A stretch of DNA of 64,000 nt from Chaetoceros tenuissimus (lineage: Eukaryota > Bacillariophyta > Thalassiosirophyceae > Chaetocerotales > Chaetocerotaceae), in NCBI GenBank assembly GCA_021927905.1, contig BLLK01000069.1, positions 1,736,001 to 1,800,000 on the forward strand, written 5' to 3'. The position numbers and the translations under genes were made by a program. A model generated the notes under the pieces. That model did no database searches. It had not been told where the DNA came from and worked only from the letters and a program-made list of their open reading frames with translations. Every line of letters begins with the position of its first letter. The first letter of the stretch is position 1. Shown in pieces: positions 20,768-30,275 of the stretch.

Positions 20768-23700
20768 ATGAGTACATCACCCTCCAATCAAAGCAAGGTT
20801 CTTGATGTCCTCTCTAATTTCAATACCACTACTAAATCATTATCTCAGGCGGATTTCGATAAAGCGAAGGAAAATTTCATTGCAGACATCCAATCTCCTG
20901 TGTCTGGACTAGCTGGAGGATCTTTCTGGAATGATTTAGTTGCAAAGGCTTCATCTCTTGGATTCTCTTTGGTGAATGAAACGAGTACCATCAGTACAAA
21001 CTCCACAAGTCTAACAACAGACTCCAACTTTCCGGCCCCATTTGATTCCGAAGGTGGGAAGAAGCATTTAGTTGCGCTATCTGCACTCATCGGATTGCCG
21101 CAATCATATGTCAAAGAACTGACCGAACATGTATTTGAGAATATTGCAGCAGATAAAAAGGCGAATGGGTTGGACGAGGATAAGGAGAAGATGCACTCAC
21201 TACTTGGTACAAAAGATCTTTTTCTCAGAGTTAGAAATTATCATTATAGTCAGCAAATTGATAGAATAAGGATTATTAGGGAATCCCTACGGATTGAATG
21301 TACAGATGAAGAAGAAATGAGCGGTAATAAAAATGCTATGCGTGATTTGTGCATTTCCTTCTTGAAGTCAATCGACGAGAAAATATCGTGGTCGTCGTCA
21401 TCTCGCAATGATCAAAGTCCGAATGCTAGAGGTCTTTTTCAGATGTTGCTTTCTTTGGCATGTGCTACATTTAAAACAATCGGTAGAGAGGAGATCTTCA
21501 GAGCTTGTGAATTGACTGACGGTCCCGATGCATCTGAGAGAAACTCTGGCCCAGTGGGAGATTTTGGAAGAAAGCTATTGGCAGACCATAAACTTCATCA
21601 CGATGTGGTTATAAGAAGCGAAGCCTTGGATTCACTTTTCATGCTACTTTATCAAAAGGTCGAAGGAGGCATTGATCGTACTGACTACATTCTACTACTA
21701 ATTGCAATGGAATGTCAAGACTTTTTTGTAGCAAATGAAGATTTCTCTCTAGATGATTCTAAAAAGATTGAGAAGAAGCAGAGCAAAATAGCTTCATTAA
21801 TTGTAGCAGAATGTACTGGTTTATGGAGCACCATGGTTGAAGATTCCAATGTCGACTGGGTTAGTTCACACCCAATTCTCTGTAATAGTCCAAGTGTTAT
21901 GAATGAAATCGAGGCCATTAGTGACTATCTTCTGAATAATTTGAAGAATAAAGTCTTTGAAAGAAGAAGGATTTATTTTTCTCAAAATCAAGAGATGATT
22001 AAATCATTCGACGACGACAAAATAGATACACCAGAGTCAATTGCTATTCTTACTTTCGGACTACTCCTCAAACTCTGTCACAGTAGTTCACAGGATGGTA
22101 GTTGGGCTAAGCACTTGAAAGTACGTGGTATGGCAGTTGAATGTGTTTCTGTTGCAAACGATGACTGTGGAGCCTTTGGATATTTAGGTTCTATCATGAC
22201 ACATCTGATCCCCTCACCATTGCCAAATGCAACCTCCTTTGATACGTCTTTGAACTCTTTTTTCTCAGACATTCAAGATATACACAAAGATTTGACTGTG
22301 CTAAGTATAGAGGAGGGAACTATAGAAATTGAAGAAGATAGCGAAAGTGTGATTTACGCCAGTATTGCACGCGAAATTCTTGTTACAACTCTTGCGGCCT
22401 TTAGAAGTTCCATATCACGTAGTCTATCACCAACAAAAGTTGATAATTTGGGAATGCTTTGTCAATTGGCGGCAAAACTTCATAGAAATTCAAACTCTTT
22501 ATGCTTTAGATTTTGGAGTGAATGGGATAGCACGCCACAAGACTTAAATCTTACTGATGTTGGCGCCATATCTGTAGAGAAAGCAGACCCATTGGTTTTG
22601 CTTCTTGATGTTGCGCATTCCGTAGCAACGAGTGCAATTGATTCCATTTCATCAAGAACCTTAGAGGGCGATAGCATGATATCTGTAGATTGTGGACGCG
22701 ACGAGGCCTTGATATTGCCATGTCTTGCCCCTTTACTAGGGTTCCTTGCTTCTTTGCTTCCAACTAAGCCTGATGATATCCAAACTATTCTTTCGAATTT
22801 TCTTCCTCCGGTTGTCATTGAGATTTCTCTTTTAGGGATATATCATGTAGTTTCAAAAGAAAATTTCTCATCGTCAGATAGTGATGAAATGAAAAGAGAA
22901 GTTGACGCCGCAAAACATTGTATGGAAGCTTTGTGTATCCTGAGTACTATTGCGTCAAGCGAAAGTAGTGGGGAATGTACTGAATGGCTTCGACAATCGA
23001 CGCACAGCTCCAAATATCAGATCGGAGGACCAGCACTTTTACACGGAATAGCAATTATGGCCTACCAGAATAGCGCCTTGGAAAAATCTGTATCAACTGA
23101 AATAACTTCAAACGCACTTGACTGCATTTCGTATTTATGTCAGCACTCCCAAGACGACTTTGATTGGGTGTATAAAGTTGGCCAAAGCTTTTCGAGCGTG
23201 CGTAATGATAGCTACCGTACGTTTGCTTTACATATCAACAAAGTGACATCCTCATTTCTTTCGCTTCTTAGTCAGCTTATTAACTCAGTTGCCAAGGCCA
23301 CTATGTCCACAGATGATTCATTTCTTGAACACAACATTGCATTCATGAAAGAAATTTCTCAAGGAGCATTCCTTGCATGTGATATCATTGCATCGTCTTC
23401 ACAATCGTATGAGCTGCCAATTGAGCACTCTAATATATTGAAGAATTCCTTCAAAGTTCTGACATCTTGTACCTACGTCATGAACGCCATATCTCAGTAT
23501 CATTCAAATGAGACCATCAAGGCTGAAGCATCTACAATACGGGATAGTATTATTGACGCAATTGCCGATTCAACTGCAGTAGGTTCCAACATTGGGTTTT
23601 ATTCCACCTTTATCATTTCGCAAAGGTATGCAGAGGTTTTGGAGTTTAGGTCTCGAATGGCAGTCTCAGAAAGTAAAGGTTTATTCATGCAAGACAATAA

Positions 23701-26700
23701 GTCTGAATTAGAGTCTGAAGTTCTCGAAAATCTTACAATTCCAGAGTATGATAAATTAGGCTCGATGGTAGAACTAAGCAGAGAGGCACTTCGCCTATTG
23801 AAAGCATGGAATGATGTCACTGAGCAGCTTACACTGGAAAGTATTGGTGTCGAACATACTTCCTCATTTGCTGACCTTGACATGGATAAAATTTCACACG
23901 AGCAACAGAAGAATTTCGACTTGACTGCATACTCTAGAGGCCCAGTGCGATTGTTTTTGAGCTCGGCGCCAATCCAAAGCTCTCAACAATTATCTGCATC
24001 ATATCTCAGTCTGCTCACAAAGTTTGTCTCTTGGCAAAATGAATTCAAAGACCTAGCTCTCATTTCTCTAGATCTACTCTCGTCGACTATTGTGCAAGCC
24101 AAACTTGATTCCAATCCTGACTTACTCCCGCTGCTTGACTACTCATCCAGTAGTATTGGAGTAATTATGCATATCGCTCTTTGTTCTATTGTAAATAATG
24201 GGCCGATCCAGTCTAATGAGAGTACTATATTCGTGAAGCTCCTTAATGTTATATGTCTTGCTACAAGATGTACTCCTATTCTATGTAAGACGATATTGAA
24301 TAAAGATTCCGACAGTAAAGAGCTTTTACAATCATTAGAAGGCATGGTATGCTCTACTATTCCTACTCCGATGAAAGACTGTATGAGGCTAGCTACTCTT
24401 CTTCAAAGCATTTACAAGTTATTAGATGCTGTGTACAAAGTCTCTGACGATACGAGCTATAGATCATCTTTCACGTCCTCCCATCCTTGTCTTGAAATTG
24501 CCGAGTCTCTTTTGGAAAATGGTTCCCTTGTTCAAAAGTGTACTTCAATTTGTAACAATTTGAATCCTGTCTTGCGGCAAGACATTGGAAATAGGCCAGA
24601 GCATTTACACAACCTTCATCAAAATGCTTACACTTTTGCAATTTTTCAGTACGCACTAAAAATTATCGAGTTAGATGAAACACGTAGCAAGACCTCGAAA
24701 TACTCGAAACACATCGATCGCTTGAATGATGTCAAGATGTGGTTCACAACATTGAATGAAGGGAGTGCTGCTTTGGTAAATGCTGAAGCAACCAAAGAAG
24801 CTCTCCAATTGTTGGACAACGAAAATATTGTTATTTCCTCTTCGGAATGTTACAAGAGTAATTCAATGAAATATCTATTATCACATATAGAAAGTGCACA
24901 GAGACAACTCATCACCAGATTATTGGAGATATCCGCTGCCTCAAGAGGAAGTCTTCATTCCTCTTTGAGTGTTCTACAACATGTATCTGAGTTTGTTATA
25001 ATGCTTCTTCCTCAAATCGAAACAGAAGTAGGGAAAACTGCACTCGTAAACCTGGCTATCGACAATTTGAATAACTTGACTCAATGTCTTTCGACGTCCT
25101 TTACTGAGTGCAATATTTCCGTATCACAGAGTCTTCTGGACTTATTGATGACCTCTGCATCCAACATTTTAGTTTTCACTTCAGCGAGTATCTCAGATGC
25201 ATCACGTGCTGATCTTAATCAAGATGTCATTTTGAACAACTTGGACAAAATATTGAAGTCAGTCGAGCGTCTACTCATCATCGATACAGCAAGTGACAGT
25301 AAATCTTCACTCAATCTTAGATTGAATACTCTAATTAGTACTCTACCGTTACTCAATGTGCTAAATGAGATTGATCTAAATGAAGAAGGAGAAGAATCCG
25401 CCAGATCTATCAAAGCTGGACTAGTCAGATTTTCATCATTGTCTTTGAATTATCTATTACACCAGAATCATGAAGGCAGCTGCAGTACCAAACAACAACA
25501 GCAGAAATCAAAAGAAAAGTCGAAGCTGACACTTGTTTCCGCACTCTCAATTTTAAGTCATGTAGTACTCAGTTGTGACCACAGAAAGTCGATGCATGCA
25601 TTTCAGAGTTTTGCGATGGATCTTGCTGACATAATGAGAACTACCAACCTGCTTGAGTCATTATCGCGTCATCTAGATAGGTCTTCTAAGGCGTCAGCTC
25701 TTTTGTTTGCTTCAAAGACACGTGGAAAGATACATGATCCTGCATTTGAAATCACTCAATCTATCCTATCATTTGCTTTGATATTATCAGAGTCCAAAGA
25801 GACAGTCTTTACTGATATCATGTCTAAGGGTTCTTTGATCCAATTAGTACTGAAAAATGATCTGATTACAACAAGTTGTCAGTTCTGGACAGTCCCAAAT
25901 GCTTCATTAAAATCCAGTTTGGAAAATCGTGGATACTTTGATGACATTGTTTCCACTACAACAACACTTAGTTCCAAATCTCTAAGATACAACTGCATTC
26001 CCGATCCTGCACATAGTGTTTGGAGAACTACAATCAGAGTTTTAAGTGCTATGCTACATTCCACAAGTGTCGAAAATAGTGAAATTCGCGAGCGAGTATC
26101 TTCCCTAGCAGTGGACTTTCTTCATTATTATGAAATTCCATTGACTTCTTTCATTGAAAAGTGCCTAAATCAAGCCCCTGACAACAAAGAGAACTCGAAT
26201 TCTTCTAGTCCATCATCTGGATTTGGATTTACAATCGCTACTCTTGCAGAGTTGAGTGACATAATGTCTTTTGTTTCAGAGCTTTGCTCCGGTGAACATA
26301 AAAAATATTTTGAATGCATTTCACCACGACTTTATGGTATAATGTCAAATGCAGCAATCGCCATCTGTAGATCTCTATCATCTTTTCTAGGTGCCCTTGG
26401 AACAGCCAGGGAATTGTTCCAAGCACTCACGAAACTGGATGAAATAATGACCAGTGACATGAGTCAAAATCCCGCTGCTGCGAAGCAATACCAAAATTTC
26501 AGTGCACATCCCTTGCTTGCTGATGGCGTTCCAAATGCAAAACATCAAGCTATCAGAAATGCGTTGTATGCAAGTAGCTGTTGTCGCTGCATGACTCATG
26601 AAGAGTACTCTCTTTCTTTGCGAGGAAGGCCTGCATCTAATGGTAACAACGAGGACCTGGAGCACTCGTTCCACAGCCACGTTAGTAATGATTTCATTTA

Positions 26701-27595
26701 TCACATGGAAGAAATAGCCAGCCAATGTATCCTTGGTGCACTATCTGTTGTACATAAAGTTCATCCAACAACATCTGCATTTGTGTCTTTCTCAAAGCAA
26801 GAAGCGGCAACATTGAATCTTTCTACTTCACCACCTCTTGGTGCCATGGTTGCTATAAGACAGGATGTGGATAGCTCCATTCCTAATGATACTGAAAATA
26901 TTCGTTATGGACGTGTCATCCACTACAATCAAATTAACAAAAAGATGAATGTGGAGTACTTCGACAACCAAGGTGTATCAGCTGAAAGAGATATTGACAT
27001 GTACCGCCTAGCCATGCTCGAGGACACCTCAAAACGAGTGAATTTATTCCAATACAAGCCAGCACCAGAGTCAGTATCAGATAGTCCATCTTCAAATTTC
27101 ACTGGTCCTGCTAGCATTGGAAATCTTATCCTCATTCTAAGATGGTGTAGAGAACACTCCCAACACCCTGAGACAATCACCAAACGAACTTCTTTAGAGC
27201 TCAAAGGAATTGCAAACCTCGCCTCAGTAATTCTCGGTAATGAAATTGGTATTCACATCGAACTTGATTCTCCCCGCTTTACACCCGAGCAAGAAAAGAA
27301 GGTTATCAATGTTCAACTTCTTTCTCTCTTTGACGAGGAAATTAAGCTTCAAGGCTTTGATTTGGCAGCATCGTCTGGTTCATCCAATAATGAAAAATCA
27401 CTACAAGGTCTCATCAATGATGAAGTTTGGCGTAACATCCAGCTGCAGTTGGAATCTTCGTTGATGACAGCACGAGTCGAAAAAGAAGTAGCGAAAAAGA
27501 ATTCCGAACAGGCAGGAACGGAGACTCAATATTGGGGAAGAAGAACTCCTACAAACGCATCTTCTCGCATCCATCGACGAAGTCCATTTAGCTAA
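20768..27595 (+). CDS. Giant helical (solenoid-like) protein, unidentified
   Basis: This is one exon of 2275 residues from the ATG at 20768 (MSTSPSNQSKVLDVL). A TTG-led extension to 20744 is unlikely. Nearly the whole length is alternating amphipathic helices (LLQSIYKLLDAVYKVSD, LLDLLMTSASNILVF) with no catalytic motif, which suggests an alpha-solenoid scaffold. Near residues 2030-2090 a beta-rich insert (YGRVIHYNQINKKMNVEYFD) looks like a small Tudor/SH3-like barrel. The end is charged. The size and helical make-up resemble the large inner-ring nucleoporins (Nup188/Nup205) or other HEAT scaffolds, but I cannot point to a diagnostic motif, so no name is given. A lysine/glutamine tract (KQQQQKSKEKSK) lies near residue 1580. 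Confidence 0.8.
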   Translation: MSTSPSNQSKVLDVLSNFNTTTKSLSQADFDKAKENFIADIQSPVSGLAGGSFWNDLVAKASSLGFSLVNETSTISTNSTSLTTDSNFPAPFDSEGGKKHLVALSALIGLPQSYVKELTEHVFENIAADKKANGLDEDKEKMHSLLGTKDLFLRVRNYHYSQQIDRIRIIRESLRIECTDEEEMSGNKNAMRDLCISFLKSIDEKISWSSSSRNDQSPNARGLFQMLLSLACATFKTIGREEIFRACELTDGPDASERNSGPVGDFGRKLLADHKLHHDVVIRSEALDSLFMLLYQKVEGGIDRTDYILLLIAMECQDFFVANEDFSLDDSKKIEKKQSKIASLIVAECTGLWSTMVEDSNVDWVSSHPILCNSPSVMNEIEAISDYLLNNLKNKVFERRRIYFSQNQEMIKSFDDDKIDTPESIAILTFGLLLKLCHSSSQDGSWAKHLKVRGMAVECVSVANDDCGAFGYLGSIMTHLIPSPLPNATSFDTSLNSFFSDIQDIHKDLTVLSIEEGTIEIEEDSESVIYASIAREILVTTLAAFRSSISRSLSPTKVDNLGMLCQLAAKLHRNSNSLCFRFWSEWDSTPQDLNLTDVGAISVEKADPLVLLLDVAHSVATSAIDSISSRTLEGDSMISVDCGRDEALILPCLAPLLGFLASLLPTKPDDIQTILSNFLPPVVIEISLLGIYHVVSKENFSSSDSDEMKREVDAAKHCMEALCILSTIASSESSGECTEWLRQSTHSSKYQIGGPALLHGIAIMAYQNSALEKSVSTEITSNALDCISYLCQHSQDDFDWVYKVGQSFSSVRNDSYRTFALHINKVTSSFLSLLSQLINSVAKATMSTDDSFLEHNIAFMKEISQGAFLACDIIASSSQSYELPIEHSNILKNSFKVLTSCTYVMNAISQYHSNETIKAEASTIRDSIIDAIADSTAVGSNIGFYSTFIISQRYAEVLEFRSRMAVSESKGLFMQDNKSELESEVLENLTIPEYDKLGSMVELSREALRLLKAWNDVTEQLTLESIGVEHTSSFADLDMDKISHEQQKNFDLTAYSRGPVRLFLSSAPIQSSQQLSASYLSLLTKFVSWQNEFKDLALISLDLLSSTIVQAKLDSNPDLLPLLDYSSSSIGVIMHIALCSIVNNGPIQSNESTIFVKLLNVICLATRCTPILCKTILNKDSDSKELLQSLEGMVCSTIPTPMKDCMRLATLLQSIYKLLDAVYKVSDDTSYRSSFTSSHPCLEIAESLLENGSLVQKCTSICNNLNPVLRQDIGNRPEHLHNLHQNAYTFAIFQYALKIIELDETRSKTSKYSKHIDRLNDVKMWFTTLNEGSAALVNAEATKEALQLLDNENIVISSSECYKSNSMKYLLSHIESAQRQLITRLLEISAASRGSLHSSLSVLQHVSEFVIMLLPQIETEVGKTALVNLAIDNLNNLTQCLSTSFTECNISVSQSLLDLLMTSASNILVFTSASISDASRADLNQDVILNNLDKILKSVERLLIIDTASDSKSSLNLRLNTLISTLPLLNVLNEIDLNEEGEESARSIKAGLVRFSSLSLNYLLHQNHEGSCSTKQQQQKSKEKSKLTLVSALSILSHVVLSCDHRKSMHAFQSFAMDLADIMRTTNLLESLSRHLDRSSKASALLFASKTRGKIHDPAFEITQSILSFALILSESKETVFTDIMSKGSLIQLVLKNDLITTSCQFWTVPNASLKSSLENRGYFDDIVSTTTTLSSKSLRYNCIPDPAHSVWRTTIRVLSAMLHSTSVENSEIRERVSSLAVDFLHYYEIPLTSFIEKCLNQAPDNKENSNSSSPSSGFGFTIATLAELSDIMSFVSELCSGEHKKYFECISPRLYGIMSNAAIAICRSLSSFLGALGTARELFQALTKLDEIMTSDMSQNPAAAKQYQNFSAHPLLADGVPNAKHQAIRNALYASSCCRCMTHEEYSLSLRGRPASNGNNEDLEHSFHSHVSNDFIYHMEEIASQCILGALSVVHKVHPTTSAFVSFSKQEAATLNLSTSPPLGAMVAIRQDVDSSIPNDTENIRYGRVIHYNQINKKMNVEYFDNQGVSAERDIDMYRLAMLEDTSKRVNLFQYKPAPESVSDSPSSNFTGPASIGNLILILRWCREHSQHPETITKRTSLELKGIANLASVILGNEIGIHIELDSPRFTPEQEKKVINVQLLSLFDEEIKLQGFDLAASSGSSNNEKSLQGLINDEVWRNIQLQLESSLMTARVEKEVAKKNSEQAGTETQYWGRRTPTNASSRIHRRSPFS

Positions 27596-27685
27596 GATAA
27601 AATAAGCTGCTAGCTACGTAGTAACATCATTCAAATTGTTTTTACTTTATTTCACTCATGTATTGTTTTTTATTCCAAGAATAAA

Positions 27686-28707
27686 TTAGAGAATGTAGAT
27701 TGTCCCTGTGTCCCAAGTAACCATGACCTTACTTTCCGCATCTAATTTTTCAAGATATGTTCTCATTTCCAATTCTGTAAAATCCTTGTCTTGGTTATTC
27801 TGATTAATCAAATCAGTTAGTTCAGTGATTTCGATACAGTCAATCATTTTGGAACGCATTACCTCAAAGAAGGAAGAGTTGAATGCAGACAATCTCCTAA
27901 AAGAAAAATAGAAAAAGTTAGCTTCGGTATTTCAATGACTATTGTAAAACTAATGATGCACAAAACTTACGCAGTATCGACATCAAGTTGAAGTGAGCCT
28001 GTGCTATCTGGGGATGATGCGCCATCGTTATCATCATTAGCACCAACAACAGTTTCCACAAAAGTTGCTGCCTTATTTTTGACATCTGAATATACATTTC
28101 TAATGAAGCCAGAGATCCTTCTAGATGGTGTCTCCTCAGGCACAGAATTTCCGACAGCACTCTGCGGTGGAGATGCTGCACGCGATTTCTCTTCTTTGAC
28201 GTTAGATGATTTAGACTTCTTCACAGCCTTTTTTGTTGGTGGCTTCTTGTTTGTTTGTTCTTTGGTATTCTTTTTCACTTTCTTCTCTGTAGATTTTTTT
28301 GCAGAGGATTCCGCTTTTCGCTTACCAGTAGACTCGGACTTTGAAACTGATTTATTTTCAGATTTCTTTTTGTTGTTGTCAGATGATGCATCCCTCAAGG
28401 CTGCCTTCTTCGGTGCCTTCTTCTTCTTGGTAGTAGTGACAGGTTTAACTGGTTCTTCAATAACTCTGCTTCGTCTAACTCTAGAAGATCTTCCATGATT
28501 TTCCTCATTGAAGGAGTGTTCTGCTACAAATTCCAATTCGATGGATTTTTCTTTGCCTCCTAAAACATATTCTACATCTACAAGCATTACTCCGTCTTCG
28601 TAAGATATATTGGTGACTTTGCCTACACCACCAGGTTTGTTGATACCTGGTGTAGTTCGTGAAGCTACATTGACAAGCTGTCCCAAAGTAAAACTGGCGC
28701 TCGGCAT
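27686..28707 (-). CDS. Nuclear protein with a Tudor-like N-terminus and an MCM3-like winged-helix C-terminus
   Basis: There are two exons, 28707-27971 and 27896-27686, with a 74-bp intron, giving 315 residues. Residues 8-66 (FTLGQLVNVASRTTPGINKP, GGVGKVTNISYEDG, DVEYVLGGKEKSIELEFV) form a small beta-barrel of a kind common in stramenopile chromatin proteins. A very Lys/Ser-rich middle (KKAPKKAALRD, KKVKKNTKEQTNKK) is histone-tail-like. The last 65 residues (SFFEVMRSKMIDCIEITELT, LRTYLEKLD-type helix, MVTWDTGTIYIL) resemble the winged helix at the C-terminus of MCM3. DNA or chromatin binding, perhaps in replication, is inferred. The MCM AAA+ core is absent, so this is not MCM3 itself. An E2F-type site lies about 255 bp upstream. 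Confidence 0.75.
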
Positions 28708-29364
28708 ATTTGTAAAGTTGAGTTCTTAGTTAGAATTGAACGATATAGGTTGACTTATGGATTGATCAATCAATCTGTCAGGCGTGAATGTTCAAATAGG
28801 TGAAGTAAGGTGATGTCTTGTAGTAAAACCAACAGTTTGAACAAACTCACTACGTAAAGCTCTCACCCACCACAGCAGGAAATGGTATGGTAGGCCGCCC
28901 TCTTTTTGAATAAATGGCCTAGGATTTTTTAACGCTATAACGGTAAATATGGGTTTCAGCGCGAAACCGTTATTATAATTACTAACCGCCTTTTCACTTT
29001 TTACACCATCTACCATGTTTTATCTCTCCCTCAATCACAACCAACCTCAAGGAATCACTTCAGTGAGGAGTGGTCTTGAAATGAAAGATAGTCATGCGTG
29101 AAAAGTTATACCTATTATAATACAAGGAGTAAAAAGTAAAAGCTGTGCAACCATCTATGTGCAATATGGATTTAAATATTAGTATAAACAATAACCAGCC
29201 AACGGAAAACTTTTGGTTTGGCTCTTAACAAAATGCATCAATACTTATGAGAACTTCTAATCCTTCCGTGCTACTAGAGATTTTTTAAAATATGCAATAA
29301 AAAACATTTTCATTTGCAAATTGTGTTTTAGTCGCGAAGCATCCGGAGTCATGCCTTTTCGCTT
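28708..29364. other. Intergenic with an E2F-like site
   Basis: This 657-bp region lies between the Tudor/winged-helix gene start and the CoA-binding gene's 3' end. It contains the hairpin-forming GGTTTCAGCGCGAAACC at about 28952-28968. A 74-codon minus-strand frame at 29016 has no recognisable content. Confidence 0.5.
28959..28966 (-). promoter_or_regulatory. Candidate E2F/DP binding site
   Basis: GCGCGAAA on the plus strand reads TTTCGCGC on the minus strand, which matches the E2F/DP consensus TTTSSCGC. It sits about 255 bp upstream of a gene with an MCM3-like winged helix, a class often under E2F control. It lies within an inverted repeat (GGTTTC...GAAACC), so both strands approximate the site. 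It is predicted from sequence only. Confidence 0.4.
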
Positions 29365-29847
29365 CTATAATTTTGAATCTGGTCCATCAATTGAAAGTCT
29401 TGGCAGTTCATGGTAGGGACATACATCCATTGCCACGTCCAAACCAGCATCTAATGCTCTTTGAGCAGCTTCTTCATTGATTACTCCTACTTGAAGCCAG
29501 ACGCCTTTTGCTCCAGCCTCTATGGCCTCATCTACCACACCTCCAGCATCATGGCTATTTCGGAAAATATCCACCATGTCTATCTCAACTGGTATATCTT
29601 TGAGACTAGCATATACCTTTTGATCATGAACAGTTTGATCTAGATTTGCAAGACCTGGATTGACAGGATAAACATTGTATCCATATCGAAGAAGCAAACC
29701 CATAATTTCATTAGATGCTCTATTTGGATTTTTTGAGGCGCCAACTAGTGCAATGTTCTTTGACTTTGTCAGCATTCTTTTGATCATAACATCACTATTT
29801 TTAAAAGGCATAGCTGCAAACCCTACAATCGGAATCTTCAAGTTCAT
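29365..29847 (-). CDS. CoA-binding domain protein (YccU/CoA_binding_2 family)
   Basis: From the ATG at 29847 ([15 protein letters not shown]) the protein has 160 residues. The frame is open upstream but has no earlier ATG, only a TTG at 29967, and it contains a GTAAG that may be a 5' UTR donor. The Rossmann signature is complete: [20 protein letters not shown], then YNVYPVNPG, then the acidic [12 protein letters not shown], then [20 protein letters not shown], and [14 protein letters not shown] near the end. These match the small stand-alone CoA-binding proteins, which bind CoA or acyl-CoA with no established reaction. The first residues could be a weak mitochondrial presequence. Confidence 0.88.
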   Translation of the reverse strand: MNLKIPIVGFAAMPFKNSDVMIKRMLTKSKNIALVGASKNPNRASNEIMGLLLRYGYNVYPVNPGLANLDQTVHDQKVYASLKDIPVEIDMVDIFRNSHDAGGVVDEAIEAGAKGVWLQVGVINEEAAQRALDAGLDVAMDVCPYHELPRLSIDGPDSKL

Positions 29848-30275
29848 TAGTATTCTATTGTAATAGTTTCCGTGCTGCTGTGCTGCTGTATTTAGTTGAA
29901 GAAGAGAGATAGAGAGGAGAGAGGAGATGCGAGAGATCTTACCTGACTTGCTAAATAAGATACACAAATTTCTAGCTGCCTATTGCTCTTCTACCCTTCT
30001 TTCCGTTTGTAGTGCAACGTCACTTTTTGCAATCCTCCGGAAACGGAATATCTGAAACCGTTATTATAACTGGCAGATGGAAAGAAGTGCTTGCAAATGA
30101 CAGTGTAGTTACTTAAGCCCTTCAGGCCTTTCCAAGACATGGTTCTTCTCTTTCGGGACTTTTCTCAACTTCCCACCTTTTTGACCTCTAGTTCTTCTCC
30201 TTTCAAAATTTTATTTTGATTGTTCTTTTCATTGCTGGCATCATCCATCACAATATACATTTTTTCATATCTATC
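29848..30275. other. Divergent intergenic region
   Basis: This is the 428-bp shared upstream region of the CoA-binding gene and the DMT transporter gene. It contains GAAACCGTTATTATAA at 30054-30069, a 16-base exact copy of 28963-28978 on the other side of the CoA-binding gene. Confidence 0.45.

Noticed and set aside
28001-28498. 165-codon plus-strand frame rich in Phe, Leu and Ser
   Set aside because: It is the exact antisense of the lysine/serine-rich region of the Tudor-like gene, which explains its composition.
28792-29016. 74-codon minus-strand frame upstream of the Tudor-like gene
   Set aside because: It has no motif and no splice evidence, and lies in the presumed promoter.
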